Assembly (NCBI RefSeq): GCF_016125955.1
Contig: NZ_JADEVE010000273.1
Span: 62,001-126,000 of the forward strand
Source of the DNA: Acetomicrobium sp. S15 = DSM 107314
Lineage (GTDB): Bacteria; Synergistota; Synergistia; Synergistales; Thermosynergistaceae
Direction of reading: 5' to 3'
Length of the DNA: 64,000 nucleotides
Position 1 is the stretch's first letter, and each line of letters opens with the position of its first letter. The position numbers were made by a program, and so were the translations under genes. The notes beneath the pieces were generated by a model that worked only from the letters and a program-made list of their open reading frames with translations, ran no database searches and was not told the DNA's origin. Shown piece by piece: positions 55,934 through 64,000 of the stretch.

Positions 55934-56623
55934 TTTAGTCTTTCTGTAGTTAGCAAGCTTTGACATGTTCCGTGAAACGCGCCTCTGGTAGGCCCCCGAG
56001 GCCATGCCGAGGTAAGAGGCCAACGCTCCTTCGACGGAACCTTTTTCTCTCAGGTGACGGGAGAGCAACAGGCACCCTGCGGCGATCCCTTTCTCGGGGT
56101 CGCAGAGCTCCTGAGGTGAGAGTATGCCGTTGGCTTGCATCAGATCGCGATGGAAACGCCACATCACCTGCATTACCCCAAGTGCTCCTTGCCTACTTTT
56201 GGCTTTGGGGTTGAAGTGGCTTTCTGCATTCGCCACAGCCACTGCCAAGTCTACAGGCACATCATATTTGTTGCAGTAGTGGACGAAGGCAGCAGCTTCT
56301 CTCCAGGCAGTTTCGGCGCTCAGTCTACTGTTTTGCTCCTTTATATATCGGGCCAGTAGGGCGAGCTCTTTTTGTCCCCGAGGCTTCATTCCGTGGAGAA
56401 AGCGAAGAACCGAAGACGAATTGCTGCTCCATTGGAGGAGTTCTTCATAGGAGGCACCCGTAGCCTTTAAAGCCTCTTTAATAGCTGGGTCTAATATGAC
56501 TATTCCTTGACCGCTCTTCATCGCACCATCTTTGGCTTCTACAGATCCAGGATAACCCCACATCATTGTCGACGCACACACGCTGAAAGCAAAGGCAAGA
56601 AGGAAAAGCTTTCTTTTGCTCAT
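55928..56623 (-). CDS. Lytic transglycosylase, SLT domain
   Basis: 231 residues with a signal peptide (about 1-30, SVEA-KD). The SLT domain (about 110-220) has the catalytic Glu134 in AVAVANAESHFNPKAKSRQG, followed by ALGVMQVMWRFH and CDPEKGIAAGCLLLSRHL. It cleaves peptidoglycan glycan strands in the periplasm to give 1,6-anhydro ends. GGGGAG 8 nt before the ATG; promoter with TATAAT at 56689-56694. Domain order and length fit small soluble Slt proteins. Confidence 0.92.
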   Translation of the reverse strand: MSKRKLFLLAFAFSVCASTMMWGYPGSVEAKDGAMKSGQGIVILDPAIKEALKATGASYEELLQWSSNSSSVLRFLHGMKPRGQKELALLARYIKEQNSRLSAETAWREAAAFVHYCNKYDVPVDLAVAVANAESHFNPKAKSRQGALGVMQVMWRFHRDLMQANGILSPQELCDPEKGIAAGCLLLSRHLREKGSVEGALASYLGMASGAYQRRVSRNMSKLANYRKTKS

Positions 56624-56650
56624 CGCAGCTTCTCCCCTTTCTTAAGGATT

Positions 56651-56694
56651 TGACACCCGTAGGCGTCAGTGTAAGAGGTGTGGTGATTATTATA
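56651..56694 (-). promoter_or_regulatory. Extended -10 promoter and leader hairpin of the transglycosylase gene
   Basis: On the minus strand TGC-TATAAT (TATAAT at 56689-56694) is an extended -10 without a good -35. The leader contains a 7-bp hairpin TGACGCC-tacg-GGTGTCA (56651-56668, one G-U pair) just before the RBS. Confidence 0.5.
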
Positions 56695-56730
56695 GCATAA
56701 GCTGTGGATCGGCCTTGGCGAGGTCTGTAG

Positions 56731-58128
56731 TTATGTTGCAATCTCAGCATTGCGCTGTGATTTCGGTAGGCGTATTACGAACGCAGCTCCTTCTTTCGTC
56801 GGCTCAAGGAAGATATCGCCATTGTGGGCTTCTATGATTCTCTTTGCTATGGAAAGCCCCAGGCCGTATCCCCCTTTGCCGAAGCGAGATCGAGAGGCCT
56901 CCCCCCTCTGAAAGCGCTCGAAGATTTTATCGGCTACCTCTGGAGGGATTCCGACGCCGTTGTCCCGGACGCGAAGGGCCCAGTTGTTTCCTTCGTCAGA
57001 AAGCGCAATCGAAACCCTCCCGCCGCTCGAATTGCCGAAGCGCTGATGGACGTATTTGACCGCGTTGTCCAACAGGTTCCCTATGGCCCGCCTCAACTCC
57101 TCATAATGCCCTTTTAGCGGTGCCGAGGGGGGCAGAGAGCATTCGATCTTTATGCGGGAAGCCAGCGGATGTGAGGCATACTCCTTTGCGAGGAATGCTA
57201 CGGTGTAAGCGAGGTCTATTTCACTCGTCTCCTCCAACGGTGGGCGAGACTCCAACCGTGACAGGAGAAGGAGGTCATCTACGAGGGCACTTATGCGCTC
57301 TTGCTGCTCTACGATGCGCCTCAGAATTTTTTCCTTTTGTGGCTCTTCTATGTCCGGGTTTTCTATCAGCAACTCCGCCGCTGCCCTGATGGCTGTGAGG
57401 GGTGTCTGCAGTTCATGGCTCGCGTCGGCCACGAAATTGCGCCGCGCCTCTTCAAGTTGATATTGTTCTGTGAGGTCTTCCAGCGTGACGAGGATGCCTT
57501 GACGAAGTGGCCTGGCCTGGGCCCTCAAGTAGCGCTCCGGCTCGGTTAGTGCCTTAAAAATGATGGGCTCGGGTGTTGTGCCAGAATGGACTACATCGGC
57601 CAATTCCAGCAGTTCGGAACGGTTCAACAGGCCAGTTATCGGCTTATTGGCCCATTCGCGGGGCAAGTTCAAAAACTTTTCAAGAGCGCTGTTCGCATAG
57701 CGCAGGCGACCGTGCTCGTCTGTGACCATCACGCCTATGGGTAGCGTCTCCAATATAGAAGCTAAGTCATCACGTTCCATCTGAAGGGTGGATAAGGCAC
57801 TTTGCAATCGTTCAAGCCATCCCTTCATCTTTGCCGAGAGCCTTCTTATCTCGAGACTTCCGACGAGGGGAATAGATGTGGCTTCCCCGCGCTCCACGCT
57901 CTCTGCGGCCTCGGTCAGCTCCGTCAATGGATGCACTATATTGCGGACCACCCACAACTCTAAAAATAAAGTTATCGCCGCCGTGATCGTTATCGCCAGA
58001 AAAACTTGCGCTCTCCACCCAAATGAACTTCCGTGCAGGATGCCCTCTATGAGCAGCCAGCTCAATGCGAGGGCGCACACGGTAGCCGCAGCGACTAAGA
58101 GGGAAAGTTTTCCCTTAAGCGTTTTCAC
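56731..58128 (-). CDS. phoR: Sensor histidine kinase, PhoR type
   Basis: 465 residues from GTG 58128, which overlaps phoB by 14 bp and has AGAGGAAA upstream; longer frames only read through phoB. Two helices (about 8-30 and 41-60) leave a very short outer loop, followed by HAMP, a PAS domain (about 120-215), HisKA with His238 in FVADASHELQTPLTAIRAAA, and the ATPase domain with NLLDNAVKYV, DNGVGIP and KGGYGLGLSIAK. It phosphorylates PhoB when phosphate is scarce, with the signal likely coming from PstSCAB-PhoU. Last gene of the pst-pho operon. Confidence 0.92.
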   Translation of the reverse strand: MKTLKGKLSLLVAAATVCALALSWLLIEGILHGSSFGWRAQVFLAITITAAITLFLELWVVRNIVHPLTELTEAAESVERGEATSIPLVGSLEIRRLSAKMKGWLERLQSALSTLQMERDDLASILETLPIGVMVTDEHGRLRYANSALEKFLNLPREWANKPITGLLNRSELLELADVVHSGTTPEPIIFKALTEPERYLRAQARPLRQGILVTLEDLTEQYQLEEARRNFVADASHELQTPLTAIRAAAELLIENPDIEEPQKEKILRRIVEQQERISALVDDLLLLSRLESRPPLEETSEIDLAYTVAFLAKEYASHPLASRIKIECSLPPSAPLKGHYEELRRAIGNLLDNAVKYVHQRFGNSSGGRVSIALSDEGNNWALRVRDNGVGIPPEVADKIFERFQRGEASRSRFGKGGYGLGLSIAKRIIEAHNGDIFLEPTKEGAAFVIRLPKSQRNAEIAT

Positions 58129-58828
58129 GCTCTTTCCTCTCGAAACGGAGTCTATATCCCCTGCCGCGGACGGTCTGGATGAAACGCTCCACATCGCCGT
58201 CGTCAGCCAATTTGTGGCGCAGCCTCCAGATGTGCACGTCCACAGTCCTGGAGTCGCCGAGCGTCGTACCCCATACTTTCGCCAACAGCTCGTCCCTGGA
58301 GAGGGTTCTTCCCTCATTGCGGGCCAAAACCTCAAGCAGCTTGTATTCCGTAGGGGACAGATCCAAGGCATTACCGTTGAGCGTGGCCTCTTGCGCTTCC
58401 ATGTCAATCTTAAGTGGGCCTATATCCAAAACGGCGCCGAGGACACCCCGTCGACGGGATCTGCGCAATAAAGCCTTGATCCGAGCTGAGAGTTCGGATA
58501 GAGAAAAGGGCTTACTTACGTAGTCATCGGCCCCCAGTTCGAGCCCTTCAATTACATCGCGCTCGTCTCGCCTGGCTGTGAGCATGAGGATTAGGATATC
58601 CCTGGTGTTCCTTTCTGCTTTAAGTCTGCGGCATATCTCCCAACCGTCGAGCTTGGGCAACATAAGATCCAAGATCAAGAGATCGGGGAGCGTCTCGAAA
58701 GCCAAATCCAAGCCTTGATCGCCGTCATAGGCTATGAGAACTTGATATCCTTGTCGCTTCAAGGATTCTGCGATCAGCTCGGCTATGGCCTCCTCGTCTT
58801 CGATGATAAGAATGCGCTCTCCGGGCAC
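58115..58828 (-). CDS. phoB: Response regulator, PhoB/OmpR family
   Basis: 237 residues. Receiver domain with acidic pair in LIIEDEEAIAEL, phospho-acceptor Asp54 in LLILDLMLPKLDGW and Lys106 in DDYVSKPFS; then a winged-helix DNA-binding domain (about 135-232) with LSPTEYKLLEVLARNEGRTL, SRDELLAKVWG and TVRGRGYRL. It should bind 11-nt direct repeats such as those upstream of pstS. GTG start with GGAGG upstream within the phoU end; 3-bp gap to phoU. Confidence 0.94.
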   Translation of the reverse strand: MPGERILIIEDEEAIAELIAESLKRQGYQVLIAYDGDQGLDLAFETLPDLLILDLMLPKLDGWEICRRLKAERNTRDILILMLTARRDERDVIEGLELGADDYVSKPFSLSELSARIKALLRRSRRRGVLGAVLDIGPLKIDMEAQEATLNGNALDLSPTEYKLLEVLARNEGRTLSRDELLAKVWGTTLGDSRTVDVHIWRLRHKLADDGDVERFIQTVRGRGYRLRFERKERENA

Positions 58829-58831
58829 ACG

Positions 58832-59524
58832 CTATCCCTCCACAGGTTTTCTTCGCAGCTCAGAAGCGCGCACCCTTCTCCCCGTGGCGATCAGTATGAT
58901 CCGCTCTGCGATGTTGGTGACATGGTCCCCGGCGCGCTCAAGTGTCCTCGCCACAAAGAGGAGATCGGTGGCTTGTTCTATGTTCTTCGGGTTTTCCATC
59001 ATGAGTATCAATAGCTCGCGGAAGATTTGTTTCTCGAGCGCATCGATCTCGTTATCTTTGTTGCATACCTCTTCGGCCAATGCGGCATCGCGATTCATAA
59101 AGGCCAAAAGCGCCTTGTCGACCATCTCCCTGATCGTGGCCTCCATCCGGGGTATGTCGATCAACGGTTTTATCAATTTTTCCTTCGATAACCTCAAGGC
59201 AAATTTGGCTATATTCGTGCCGTAGTCTCCTATGCGCTCGAGGTCGATGGACATGTGGATGATCGAGGACACTATCCGCAGATCCACCCCCAGCGGTTGA
59301 AAGCGGGCCATGAACTTGAGGCAGTCTTCATCTATGGAATCGGCCAGTTCGTCCAAGGTGTTATCTCCATTTATTACCTCCACGGCCAAGTTGTCGTCTT
59401 TCTGCCGAAGTGCCCAGACCGCCTTCGAAAGTGCATCCTCGGCGAGTTTGCCGAGCTTAAGGAGCTTCTGCTCGATCTTCTCTAACTCCATATCCATGTG
59501 TTCTCTCGGGTTCACCGGTGTCAT
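58832..59524 (-). CDS. phoU: Phosphate signalling protein PhoU
   Basis: 230 residues, two PhoU helical-bundle repeats. Marks are MDMELEKIEQKLLKLGKLAE, EDCLKFMARFQPLGVDLRIV, IHMSIDLERIGDYGTNIAKF and FVARTLERAGDHVTNIAERI, with the metal-binding E/DxxxD motifs in each half. It links PstB to PhoR and inhibits signalling when phosphate is plentiful. GGAGG 9 nt before the ATG. It is 20 bp after pstB. Confidence 0.95.
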   Translation of the reverse strand: MTPVNPREHMDMELEKIEQKLLKLGKLAEDALSKAVWALRQKDDNLAVEVINGDNTLDELADSIDEDCLKFMARFQPLGVDLRIVSSIIHMSIDLERIGDYGTNIAKFALRLSKEKLIKPLIDIPRMEATIREMVDKALLAFMNRDAALAEEVCNKDNEIDALEKQIFRELLILMMENPKNIEQATDLLFVARTLERAGDHVTNIAERIILIATGRRVRASELRRKPVEG

Positions 59525-59544
59525 CTCTCGGTTCCTCCTCTCTT

Positions 59545-60345
59545 TTATCCAAAACGTCCAGTTACATAATCTTCTGTGCGCTTATCCGCCGGAGCTGTGA
59601 AAATGACCTCTGTGGGACCTACCTCTACGAGTTCTCCCATCAAGAGAAATGCTGTGATGTCAGAGATGCGGGCAGCCTGTTGCATATTGTGGGTTACTAT
59701 GACGATAGTATAATGTTCTTTGAGTCTACGCACCAAATCCTCGATGCGAGCTGTGGCGAGAGGGTCGAGCGCGCTGGTAGGCTCGTCCATGAGGAGAACC
59801 TCCGGCCTTACGGCTATGGCTCGCGCTATGCAGAGCCGCTGTTGCTGTCCTCCCGAAAGGGCTACTGCGGACAATGTGAGTTTGTCGCTCACTTCATCCC
59901 ACAATACTGCCTCTTTCAAGCTCCTTTCGACGATTTCGTCCAACTTCCTTCTGTCGGTTATGCCGTGTATTCTGGGACCATAGGCTACGTTGTCGTATAT
60001 CGACAGCGGAAACGGGTTGGGCCGCTGGAACACCATGCCGACTCTCCGGCGAAGGCTTATCACGTCCGTGTTCGGCGCATAGATGTCTTCCCCGTCCATA
60101 AAGATCTTTCCTTCTGTTTTCACGCCCCGTATAAAGTCGTTCATTCGGTTCAGACAGCGCAGAAGGCTGCTCTTGCCACATCCCGAAGGGCCTATGAGAG
60201 CTGTAACGGCGTTACTCGGGATGGAAAATGACATCTTTTTGAGGGCCTCGAAGTCTCCGTAATATAGTGAGAGGTCTTGGATATCGAATTTGCTCTCCTT
60301 TAGCGAAACGCCGTTGACGTTTGTCTTTATCATATTTCTATCCAT
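59545..60345 (-). CDS. pstB: Phosphate ABC transporter ATP-binding protein PstB
   Basis: 266 residues. Walker [41 protein letters not shown] (a PstB hallmark), signature [17 protein letters not shown], Walker [21 protein letters not shown] and switch His in [11 protein letters not shown]. It drives phosphate import. ATG 60345 is chosen (AAAGG 7 nt upstream), just after pstA; an ATG at 60333 is possible and the frame is open further upstream inside pstA. Confidence 0.95.
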   Translation of the reverse strand: MDRNMIKTNVNGVSLKESKFDIQDLSLYYGDFEALKKMSFSIPSNAVTALIGPSGCGKSSLLRCLNRMNDFIRGVKTEGKIFMDGEDIYAPNTDVISLRRRVGMVFQRPNPFPLSIYDNVAYGPRIHGITDRRKLDEIVERSLKEAVLWDEVSDKLTLSAVALSGGQQQRLCIARAIAVRPEVLLMDEPTSALDPLATARIEDLVRRLKEHYTIVIVTHNMQQAARISDITAFLLMGELVEVGPTEVIFTAPADKRTEDYVTGRFG

Positions 60346-60355
60346 CCTCAATCCT

Positions 60356-61210
60356 TTAGCGCAATGCGCGCATTCTGATGCGGGCTCGCCATATGACACC
60401 CACTAACGTTACCCCCAAGACCAGCATCAACAGCACCAAAACGGTGCCATATTGGATGCTTCTGGTCTCGCTGATACGAGTTCCAGCCGTGGCCAAGATG
60501 TAAACGTGATACGGAAGGGCCATCACTTCCATAAACAGGCTTGTGGCGTATCGCGGCGCATAAAAAGCGGCACCAGTAAATATGATGGGGGCAGTCTCCC
60601 CTGCCACTCTGCCGACGCTCAGTATAACTCCGGTGAGGATCGATGGGAAGGCTGCAGGGAACACTACCCTGCGTATGGTTTGCCACCGTGTGGCTCCAAG
60701 CGCGAAAGAGGCATCCCTGTAATCTTGAGGAACAGCCCTTAGGGCTGCCTCCGAGGCCCCCACAATAAGAGGAAGGGCGAGGCATCCCAGCGTCAGCCCG
60801 GCCGAGAGCAGACACGGGCCGAACTTTAAAGATATAACGAAGAGCGAAAGGCCGAAGAGGCCATATACGACCGAAGGCACGCCTGCAAGGCACCTCACCG
60901 CTAATCTCAACGCTTGGGTGAAAGCCGTCTCTCTGGCATACTCGACCAAATATATGGCAGTGGCCACACCTATGGGAAAGGCAAACGCCATTGATACTGC
61001 CACGAGCTGCAGCGTCCCGACGATTGGGGTTGCGATCCCGCCCTTCGTCATGGAGTCTCTGGGTGGCTGGGTGAGGAACTCCCAGCTCAATGCTTTCCAG
61101 CCTCGTTCCGTCAGAAATGCTATGATGCCCAAGAGGATTAGGATCGCCATGGCCATAAACGTCCACAGCAGCACGGTAGCAGCCCTGTCCTTGAACAGCC
61201 TCCATCTCAT
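60356..61210 (-). CDS. pstA: Phosphate ABC transporter permease PstA
   Basis: 284 residues from ATG 61210, which has GGAGGTGG upstream and overlaps pstC by 4 bp. Six helices; marks are [50 protein letters not shown] and the EAA loop [20 protein letters not shown]. Pore subunit with PstC. The frame remains open upstream into pstC, but that part has no PstA similarity. Confidence 0.95.
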   Translation of the reverse strand: MRWRLFKDRAATVLLWTFMAMAILILLGIIAFLTERGWKALSWEFLTQPPRDSMTKGGIATPIVGTLQLVAVSMAFAFPIGVATAIYLVEYARETAFTQALRLAVRCLAGVPSVVYGLFGLSLFVISLKFGPCLLSAGLTLGCLALPLIVGASEAALRAVPQDYRDASFALGATRWQTIRRVVFPAAFPSILTGVILSVGRVAGETAPIIFTGAAFYAPRYATSLFMEVMALPYHVYILATAGTRISETRSIQYGTVLVLLMLVLGVTLVGVIWRARIRMRALR

Positions 61211-62091
61211 GCATTCCACCTCCAGCGCCGCTCCACCCAGAGGGCTGTGAGGTTTATCGCGAGCGTCATGATTAAAAGCAACAACCCTGCGAAGAAAAGG
61301 GCGTGATAATGTGGAGATCCTACAGGCGCTTCGCCCATCTCTGCAGCTATGGCCGATGTAAGAGGGCGCACGGGATCGAAGATGGAGCGTGGAATTACGG
61401 CAGCACCGCCGGCGGCCATCAATACGACCATCGTCTCTCCCACGGCGCGCATGATCCCCAAGAGACATGCTTCTACTATGCCCGGGAGGGCCGCCGGGAA
61501 GAGGACATGGATTATCGTCTCAAGCCTGGTAGACCCCAAGGCGTACGCGGCATCTCTCAAGTCTTGCGGCACCGCCCTGAAGCTGTCTTCAGCTATCGAA
61601 GCCACTATGGGCACGATCATGATGCCCATCAAGACGGAGGCGTTGAACATGTTCAGGCCGGATAGGATATTTAAGTTCATCTGAAGCCACGGGGCCAAAA
61701 GCACCATTCCGACAAATCCCAACACGACAGATGGGAGGAAGCCTAATACCTCAAGTGTAGGTTTAAAGAACTCTCGCAAAGTCCTGGGGCACACTTCCGA
61801 GAGGAAGATCGCCAATCCCAAGCTAAGGGGTATGGCCAAAACCGAGGCAAGCAACGTGACGGCGATGGAGCCGATTATTAAGGGCAGCATGCCGAAGTCG
61901 GGAGGGTTATATGTGGGATACCAATAAATCCCGAACAGCAGGTCTTTCAGAGAGGTGATCTTCAGTATGGGGATGCTCTCTCTAACTAAAAAGACGAGGA
62001 TGAAGATCAGGATGAGCAGCCCCACTGCCGCCACAATCGTTATAGCGGCTTGTGGCACCCTATCCCCCCTCATCGCTCCTTCTGTCGGCAT
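61207..62091 (-). CDS. pstC: Phosphate ABC transporter permease PstC
   Basis: 294 residues. Marks are LVFLVRESIPILKITSLKDL, FGMLPLIIGSIAVTLLASVL, LGFLPSVVLGFVGMVLLAPW and the EAA loop VPQDLRDAAYALGSTRLETI. Pore subunit with PstA. The start is uncertain among GTG 62106, ATG 62091 (AGGTGGTG about 9 nt upstream) and ATG 62073. A hairpin separates it from pstS. Confidence 0.94.
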   Translation of the reverse strand: MPTEGAMRGDRVPQAAITIVAAVGLLILIFILVFLVRESIPILKITSLKDLLFGIYWYPTYNPPDFGMLPLIIGSIAVTLLASVLAIPLSLGLAIFLSEVCPRTLREFFKPTLEVLGFLPSVVLGFVGMVLLAPWLQMNLNILSGLNMFNASVLMGIMIVPIVASIAEDSFRAVPQDLRDAAYALGSTRLETIIHVLFPAALPGIVEACLLGIMRAVGETMVVLMAAGGAAVIPRSIFDPVRPLTSAIAAEMGEAPVGSPHYHALFFAGLLLLIMTLAINLTALWVERRWRWNA

Positions 62092-62121
62092 GTTCGTCTT
62101 CACCACCTGGGGTCAAATTTA

Positions 62122-62148
62122 TCGGGCCTGCCGGACGAGCAGGCCCGA
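62122..62148 (-). terminator. Intercistronic hairpin between pstS and pstC
   Basis: TCGGGCCTGC (62122-62131) pairs perfectly over 10 bp with GCAGGCCCGA (62139-62148), loop 7 nt. On the coding strand a short AT-rich stretch (TAAATTTG) follows, so partial termination is plausible. It parallels the other four binding-protein/permease hairpins. Confidence 0.7.
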
Positions 62149-62188
62149 CTTAGTTCAATTTTACACGAACCGAGGTTTTAATAAAGGG

Positions 62189-63004
62189 CTATCGGATTGG
62201 GACGAACCCCTCGTTGGCCACAATCTTCTGTCCCTCATCGCTCATTACGAAGTTGATGAACTTGAGCGCGGCGCCAGTAGGCCAGCCGCCGGTGAACATG
62301 AAGAGATAACGAGATACGGGGTATTCGCCGCTGCGGGCGGTCTCGATCGAGCCCGTTATGCCGTTCACCGTTATAGCTTTCAACTCGTTGTTCAAGTAAC
62401 CGATGCCGATGTAACCTATGGCGGCAGGATTGCTGGCCACAGTCTGGACCATGGCGCCGTTGGATGCGACTATCAAGGCCTGAGGCGCCACGCGATCGCC
62501 CTTCAGGACCTTTTCCTCCCAGACTTCGTAGGTACCGGAGCTGGTGTCGCGGCTCACTACAGCTATAGGCCTGTCTTGCCCGCCCAGCTCTTTCCAGTTC
62601 TTGATCTTGCCCGCGTAAATGTCATGGAGCTGTTCGATGGTCAGGTCCGCGATCGTATTAGACGGGTGCACGACGGGTATTATGGCGTCTATGGCTACGC
62701 CGAATGGAACGGGGTATCTACCTTTCTCCACAGCCATCTTCACCTCTTCCTGTTTAATGAAGCGGGAAGAATTGGCTATGTTAGCGGTACCGTCAATCAG
62801 GGCCTTGATGCCGTTGCCGCTGCCGCCGCCAGAGACGGATACCGTGATGTCGGGATTAGCCTTCATGAACTGCTCGGCTGCCGCCTGGGCGATGGGAAGG
62901 ACCGTGGTGGAACCGTTGATCACCAACTGCTCCGCCGCGATAGCGCTGCCCGCCAAAAGGGCTCCTAAGGCCAAAACTGCTGTCGCTAAAGCAAATCTCC
63001 TCAT
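62189..63004 (-). CDS. pstS: Phosphate ABC transporter substrate-binding protein PstS
   Basis: 271 residues with a signal peptide (about 1-23, SAIA-AE). Phosphate-binding parts are INGSTTVLPIAQ, GGGSGNGIKALIDGTANIAN, SSRFIKQEE and VSRDTSSGTYEVW. It binds phosphate in the periplasm. AAGGAGG lies 9 nt before the ATG. First gene of the operon pstSCAB-phoU-phoB-phoR, behind a Pho-box-like site. Confidence 0.95.
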   Translation of the reverse strand: MRRFALATAVLALGALLAGSAIAAEQLVINGSTTVLPIAQAAAEQFMKANPDITVSVSGGGSGNGIKALIDGTANIANSSRFIKQEEVKMAVEKGRYPVPFGVAIDAIIPVVHPSNTIADLTIEQLHDIYAGKIKNWKELGGQDRPIAVVSRDTSSGTYEVWEEKVLKGDRVAPQALIVASNGAMVQTVASNPAAIGYIGIGYLNNELKAITVNGITGSIETARSGEYPVSRYLFMFTGGWPTGAALKFINFVMSDEGQKIVANEGFVPIR

Positions 63005-63050
63005 GGAAACATTCCTCCTTGCGAGTTTTTTAAACCTTGCCTTCGTGCCC

Positions 63051-63105
63051 AGTATATGGGAGGTATGTAACGAATTCTTTACCGGCGAGTAACAACTTCG
63101 TTACA
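63051..63105 (-). promoter_or_regulatory. Pho-box-like operator with four 11-nt repeats and -10 element of pstS
   Basis: On the minus strand GTAAC (63100-63104), GTTAC (63089-63093), GTAAA (63078-63082) and GTTAC (63067-63071) recur with an exact 11-nt period. A -10 TATACT (63051-63056) follows about 10 nt after the last repeat, and no separate -35 is seen. This is the layout of PhoB/PhoP-activated promoters. The outer repeats also form a perfect 9-bp inverted repeat TGTAACGAA/TTCGTTACA. The site overlaps the last bases of the CDF gene. Confidence 0.6.
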
Positions 63106-64000
63106 CTTGCGGGTTTTGCCCTTCGCCGCTTACCCCATCTGATCCGACGGCTTTGGAGCCTTCCAAAGAAGGCTCTATGTGTATGGTGATGTGCGTATCT
63201 CTCCCGAATTTGTTCCTCAGCTTTTCCTCCAGATCTTCCGATATATCATGCGCTTCAACGATGGAAAAATCGCGAGAGACGACCACATGCACATCCACAG
63301 CATAATCTTTGCCGATCTTTCTCGTGCGCAGTTTATGATAGTTTACAACTTCAGGCACTTGAGCTATGACCCTTTCTATCTCTTCCTCCGTCTCGCGGGG
63401 GAGGGATCCCTCCATCAGCTCATGGAGGCTCAGGATCAATATGGATATGGCGACCTTGGCTATAAAGAAACTCACCGCTACGGCTGCTATGGGATCTAAA
63501 ATCCTCCACCTTTCGCCCAAAAACATTGCGCCTCCGATGCCGGCGAACGTACATAGCGAGATGAGCGCATCGGATCTGTGATCCCAGGCTTTGGCGACCA
63601 GCGTATCGCTCGAAAGCTCTTTTGCTCTCCTTATCGTGTAACGGTATAGAGATTCCTTTGAGAGGAGTGTTGCGATGGCCGCCCCCAAGGCTATCGGGCC
63701 GGGTCTCGGCAAGTCTCTGCCGTGCATGGCGGAGGCGATCCTGCTGCCTCCTGACCAGAGGATGAGTATTGCCACGATCAACACAAAGGCTCCGACCACG
63801 AGCGAAGCCAACGTCTCGACTTTGCCATGTCCGTAGTCGTGGTTGTAGTCTATGGGCCTCTTGGATATATGGAAGCTCACCATGGCTATTATGTCGGTAA
63901 AGACGTCCGATAGGGAGTTGGCCGCGTCTGCGATCATAGCAGAACTGTTCCCCAAAATACCCGCTGTATATTTGAAAGCAGCCAGAGCGATGTTCGCCCA
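63101..64000 (-). CDS. Cation diffusion facilitator (CDF) transporter, 5'-truncated by window edge
   Basis: 299 residues are visible; the frame is open to the window end. The visible N-terminal part (NIALAAFKYTAGILGNSSAM) belongs to the first helices. TM2 metal residues are in SAMIADAANSLSDVFTDI and RPIDYNHDYGHGKVETLAS, and TM5 has AWDHRSDALISLCTFAGI with the HxxxD pair. The C-terminal cytoplasmic domain ends with VDVHVVVSRDFSIVEAHDIS and DTHITIHIEPS. It exports Zn2+, Fe2+, Mn2+ or similar ions. Its 3' end overlaps the Pho-box site of pstS. Confidence 0.92.
   Translation of the reverse strand, partial: WANIALAAFKYTAGILGNSSAMIADAANSLSDVFTDIIAMVSFHISKRPIDYNHDYGHGKVETLASLVVGAFVLIVAILILWSGGSRIASAMHGRDLPRPGPIALGAAIATLLSKESLYRYTIRRAKELSSDTLVAKAWDHRSDALISLCTFAGIGGAMFLGERWRILDPIAAVAVSFFIAKVAISILILSLHELMEGSLPRETEEEIERVIAQVPEVVNYHKLRTRKIGKDYAVDVHVVVSRDFSIVEAHDISEDLEEKLRNKFGRDTHITIHIEPSLEGSKAVGSDGVSGEGQNPQV

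Noticed and set aside
55960-56214. Plus-strand open frames across the transglycosylase gene
   Set aside because: They are antisense to the SLT coding sequence and have no start signals or motifs.
58129-58407. 93-residue upstream extension of the phoR frame
   Set aside because: It is an out-of-frame reading of phoB, with no kinase similarity; GTG 58128 has a good RBS.
60348-61214. Long minus-strand open frame overlapping pstA in another frame
   Set aside because: The PstA frame has the full permease motifs; this one is rich in His/Arg/Gly without a domain.
61211-61468. 86-residue upstream extension of the pstA frame
   Set aside because: It reads through pstC in another frame; ATG 61210 with GGAGGTGG upstream starts the PstA-like sequence.
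61955-62968. Long open frame (337 codons) on the plus strand opposite pstC and pstS
   Set aside because: It is antisense to two clear genes and its translation shows no recognisable family pattern; it reflects GC-rich codon structure of the real genes.

Overview
The window is a transporter-dense chromosomal stretch of an anaerobic heterotroph that lives on amino acids, peptides and organic or sugar acids. It holds four TRAP systems (one TAXI type, three DctPQM type), one tripartite tricarboxylate (TctCBA) system, one complete peptide ABC system and part of another, a galactitol-type PTS, two DAACS symporters, an Nramp-like carrier, PstSCAB and a CDF exporter. Strong Shine-Dalgarno sites, many GTG/TTG starts and this transporter mix fit Synergistota (Acetomicrobium/Anaerobaculum-like). 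That assignment is an inference; no rRNA or other marker gene lies in the window.

Layout. 1-3.5 kb: the end of a peptide ABC operon with an isoaspartyl dipeptidase. 3.6-6.4 kb (minus): PTS EIIA-EIIB-class II aldolase-EIIC. 6.5-9.8 kb (minus): TAXI TRAP plus a Nudix hydrolase. 10-14.9 kb: a sulfite-oxidase-like molybdoenzyme, then sugar-acid catabolism (UxaA-type dehydratase, KDPG aldolase, KDG kinase, enolase-superfamily dehydratase). 15-22.4 kb: an AT-richer operon with a TRAP system, two PLP fold-type II enzymes, a D-threonine-aldolase-like protein and an M20 hydrolase. 22.5-33.3 kb: a dipeptide ABC operon with a SelA-like PLP enzyme, RidA and an amidohydrolase, followed by an aminotransferase and a DAACS carrier. 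33.3-44.5 kb: two more enolase-superfamily enzymes, a 2-hydroxyacid dehydrogenase, a zinc alcohol dehydrogenase, TRAP, an IclR regulator and TctCBA. 44.5-51.7 kb: a Gfo/Idh oxidoreductase, an FrdA-like flavoprotein, a short OYE-family Fe-S flavoenzyme and a third TRAP in Q-P-M order. 52-55 kb: an Nramp-like transporter without the metal ligands, and a glutamate/aspartate symporter. 55-56.6 kb: exonuclease III and a lytic transglycosylase. 56.7-63.1 kb (minus): pstSCAB-phoU-phoB-phoR behind a four-repeat Pho-box-like site. 63.1 kb to the end: a partial CDF transporter.

How the parts work together. Sugar acids would enter by TRAP/TTT carriers, be dehydrated by UxaA or enolase-superfamily enzymes to 2-keto-3-deoxy acids, phosphorylated by KdgK and cleaved by KDPG aldolase. 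Amino-acid derivatives and peptides would enter by ABC, TRAP and DAACS systems and be deacylated, deaminated or cleaved by PLP enzymes. A recurring architectural theme is a strong hairpin between the solute-binding-protein gene and the first permease gene, seen in five operons from four transporter families. It probably sets the ratio of binding protein to permease.

The most interesting points are the Nramp-like protein whose metal-binding motifs are replaced, the inverted repeat around its likely promoter, the AT-rich hydroxy-amino-acid operon, the OYE/FrdA-like redox pair, and the 11-nt periodic Pho box. I saw no rRNA, tRNA, CRISPR array, insertion sequence or prophage gene.
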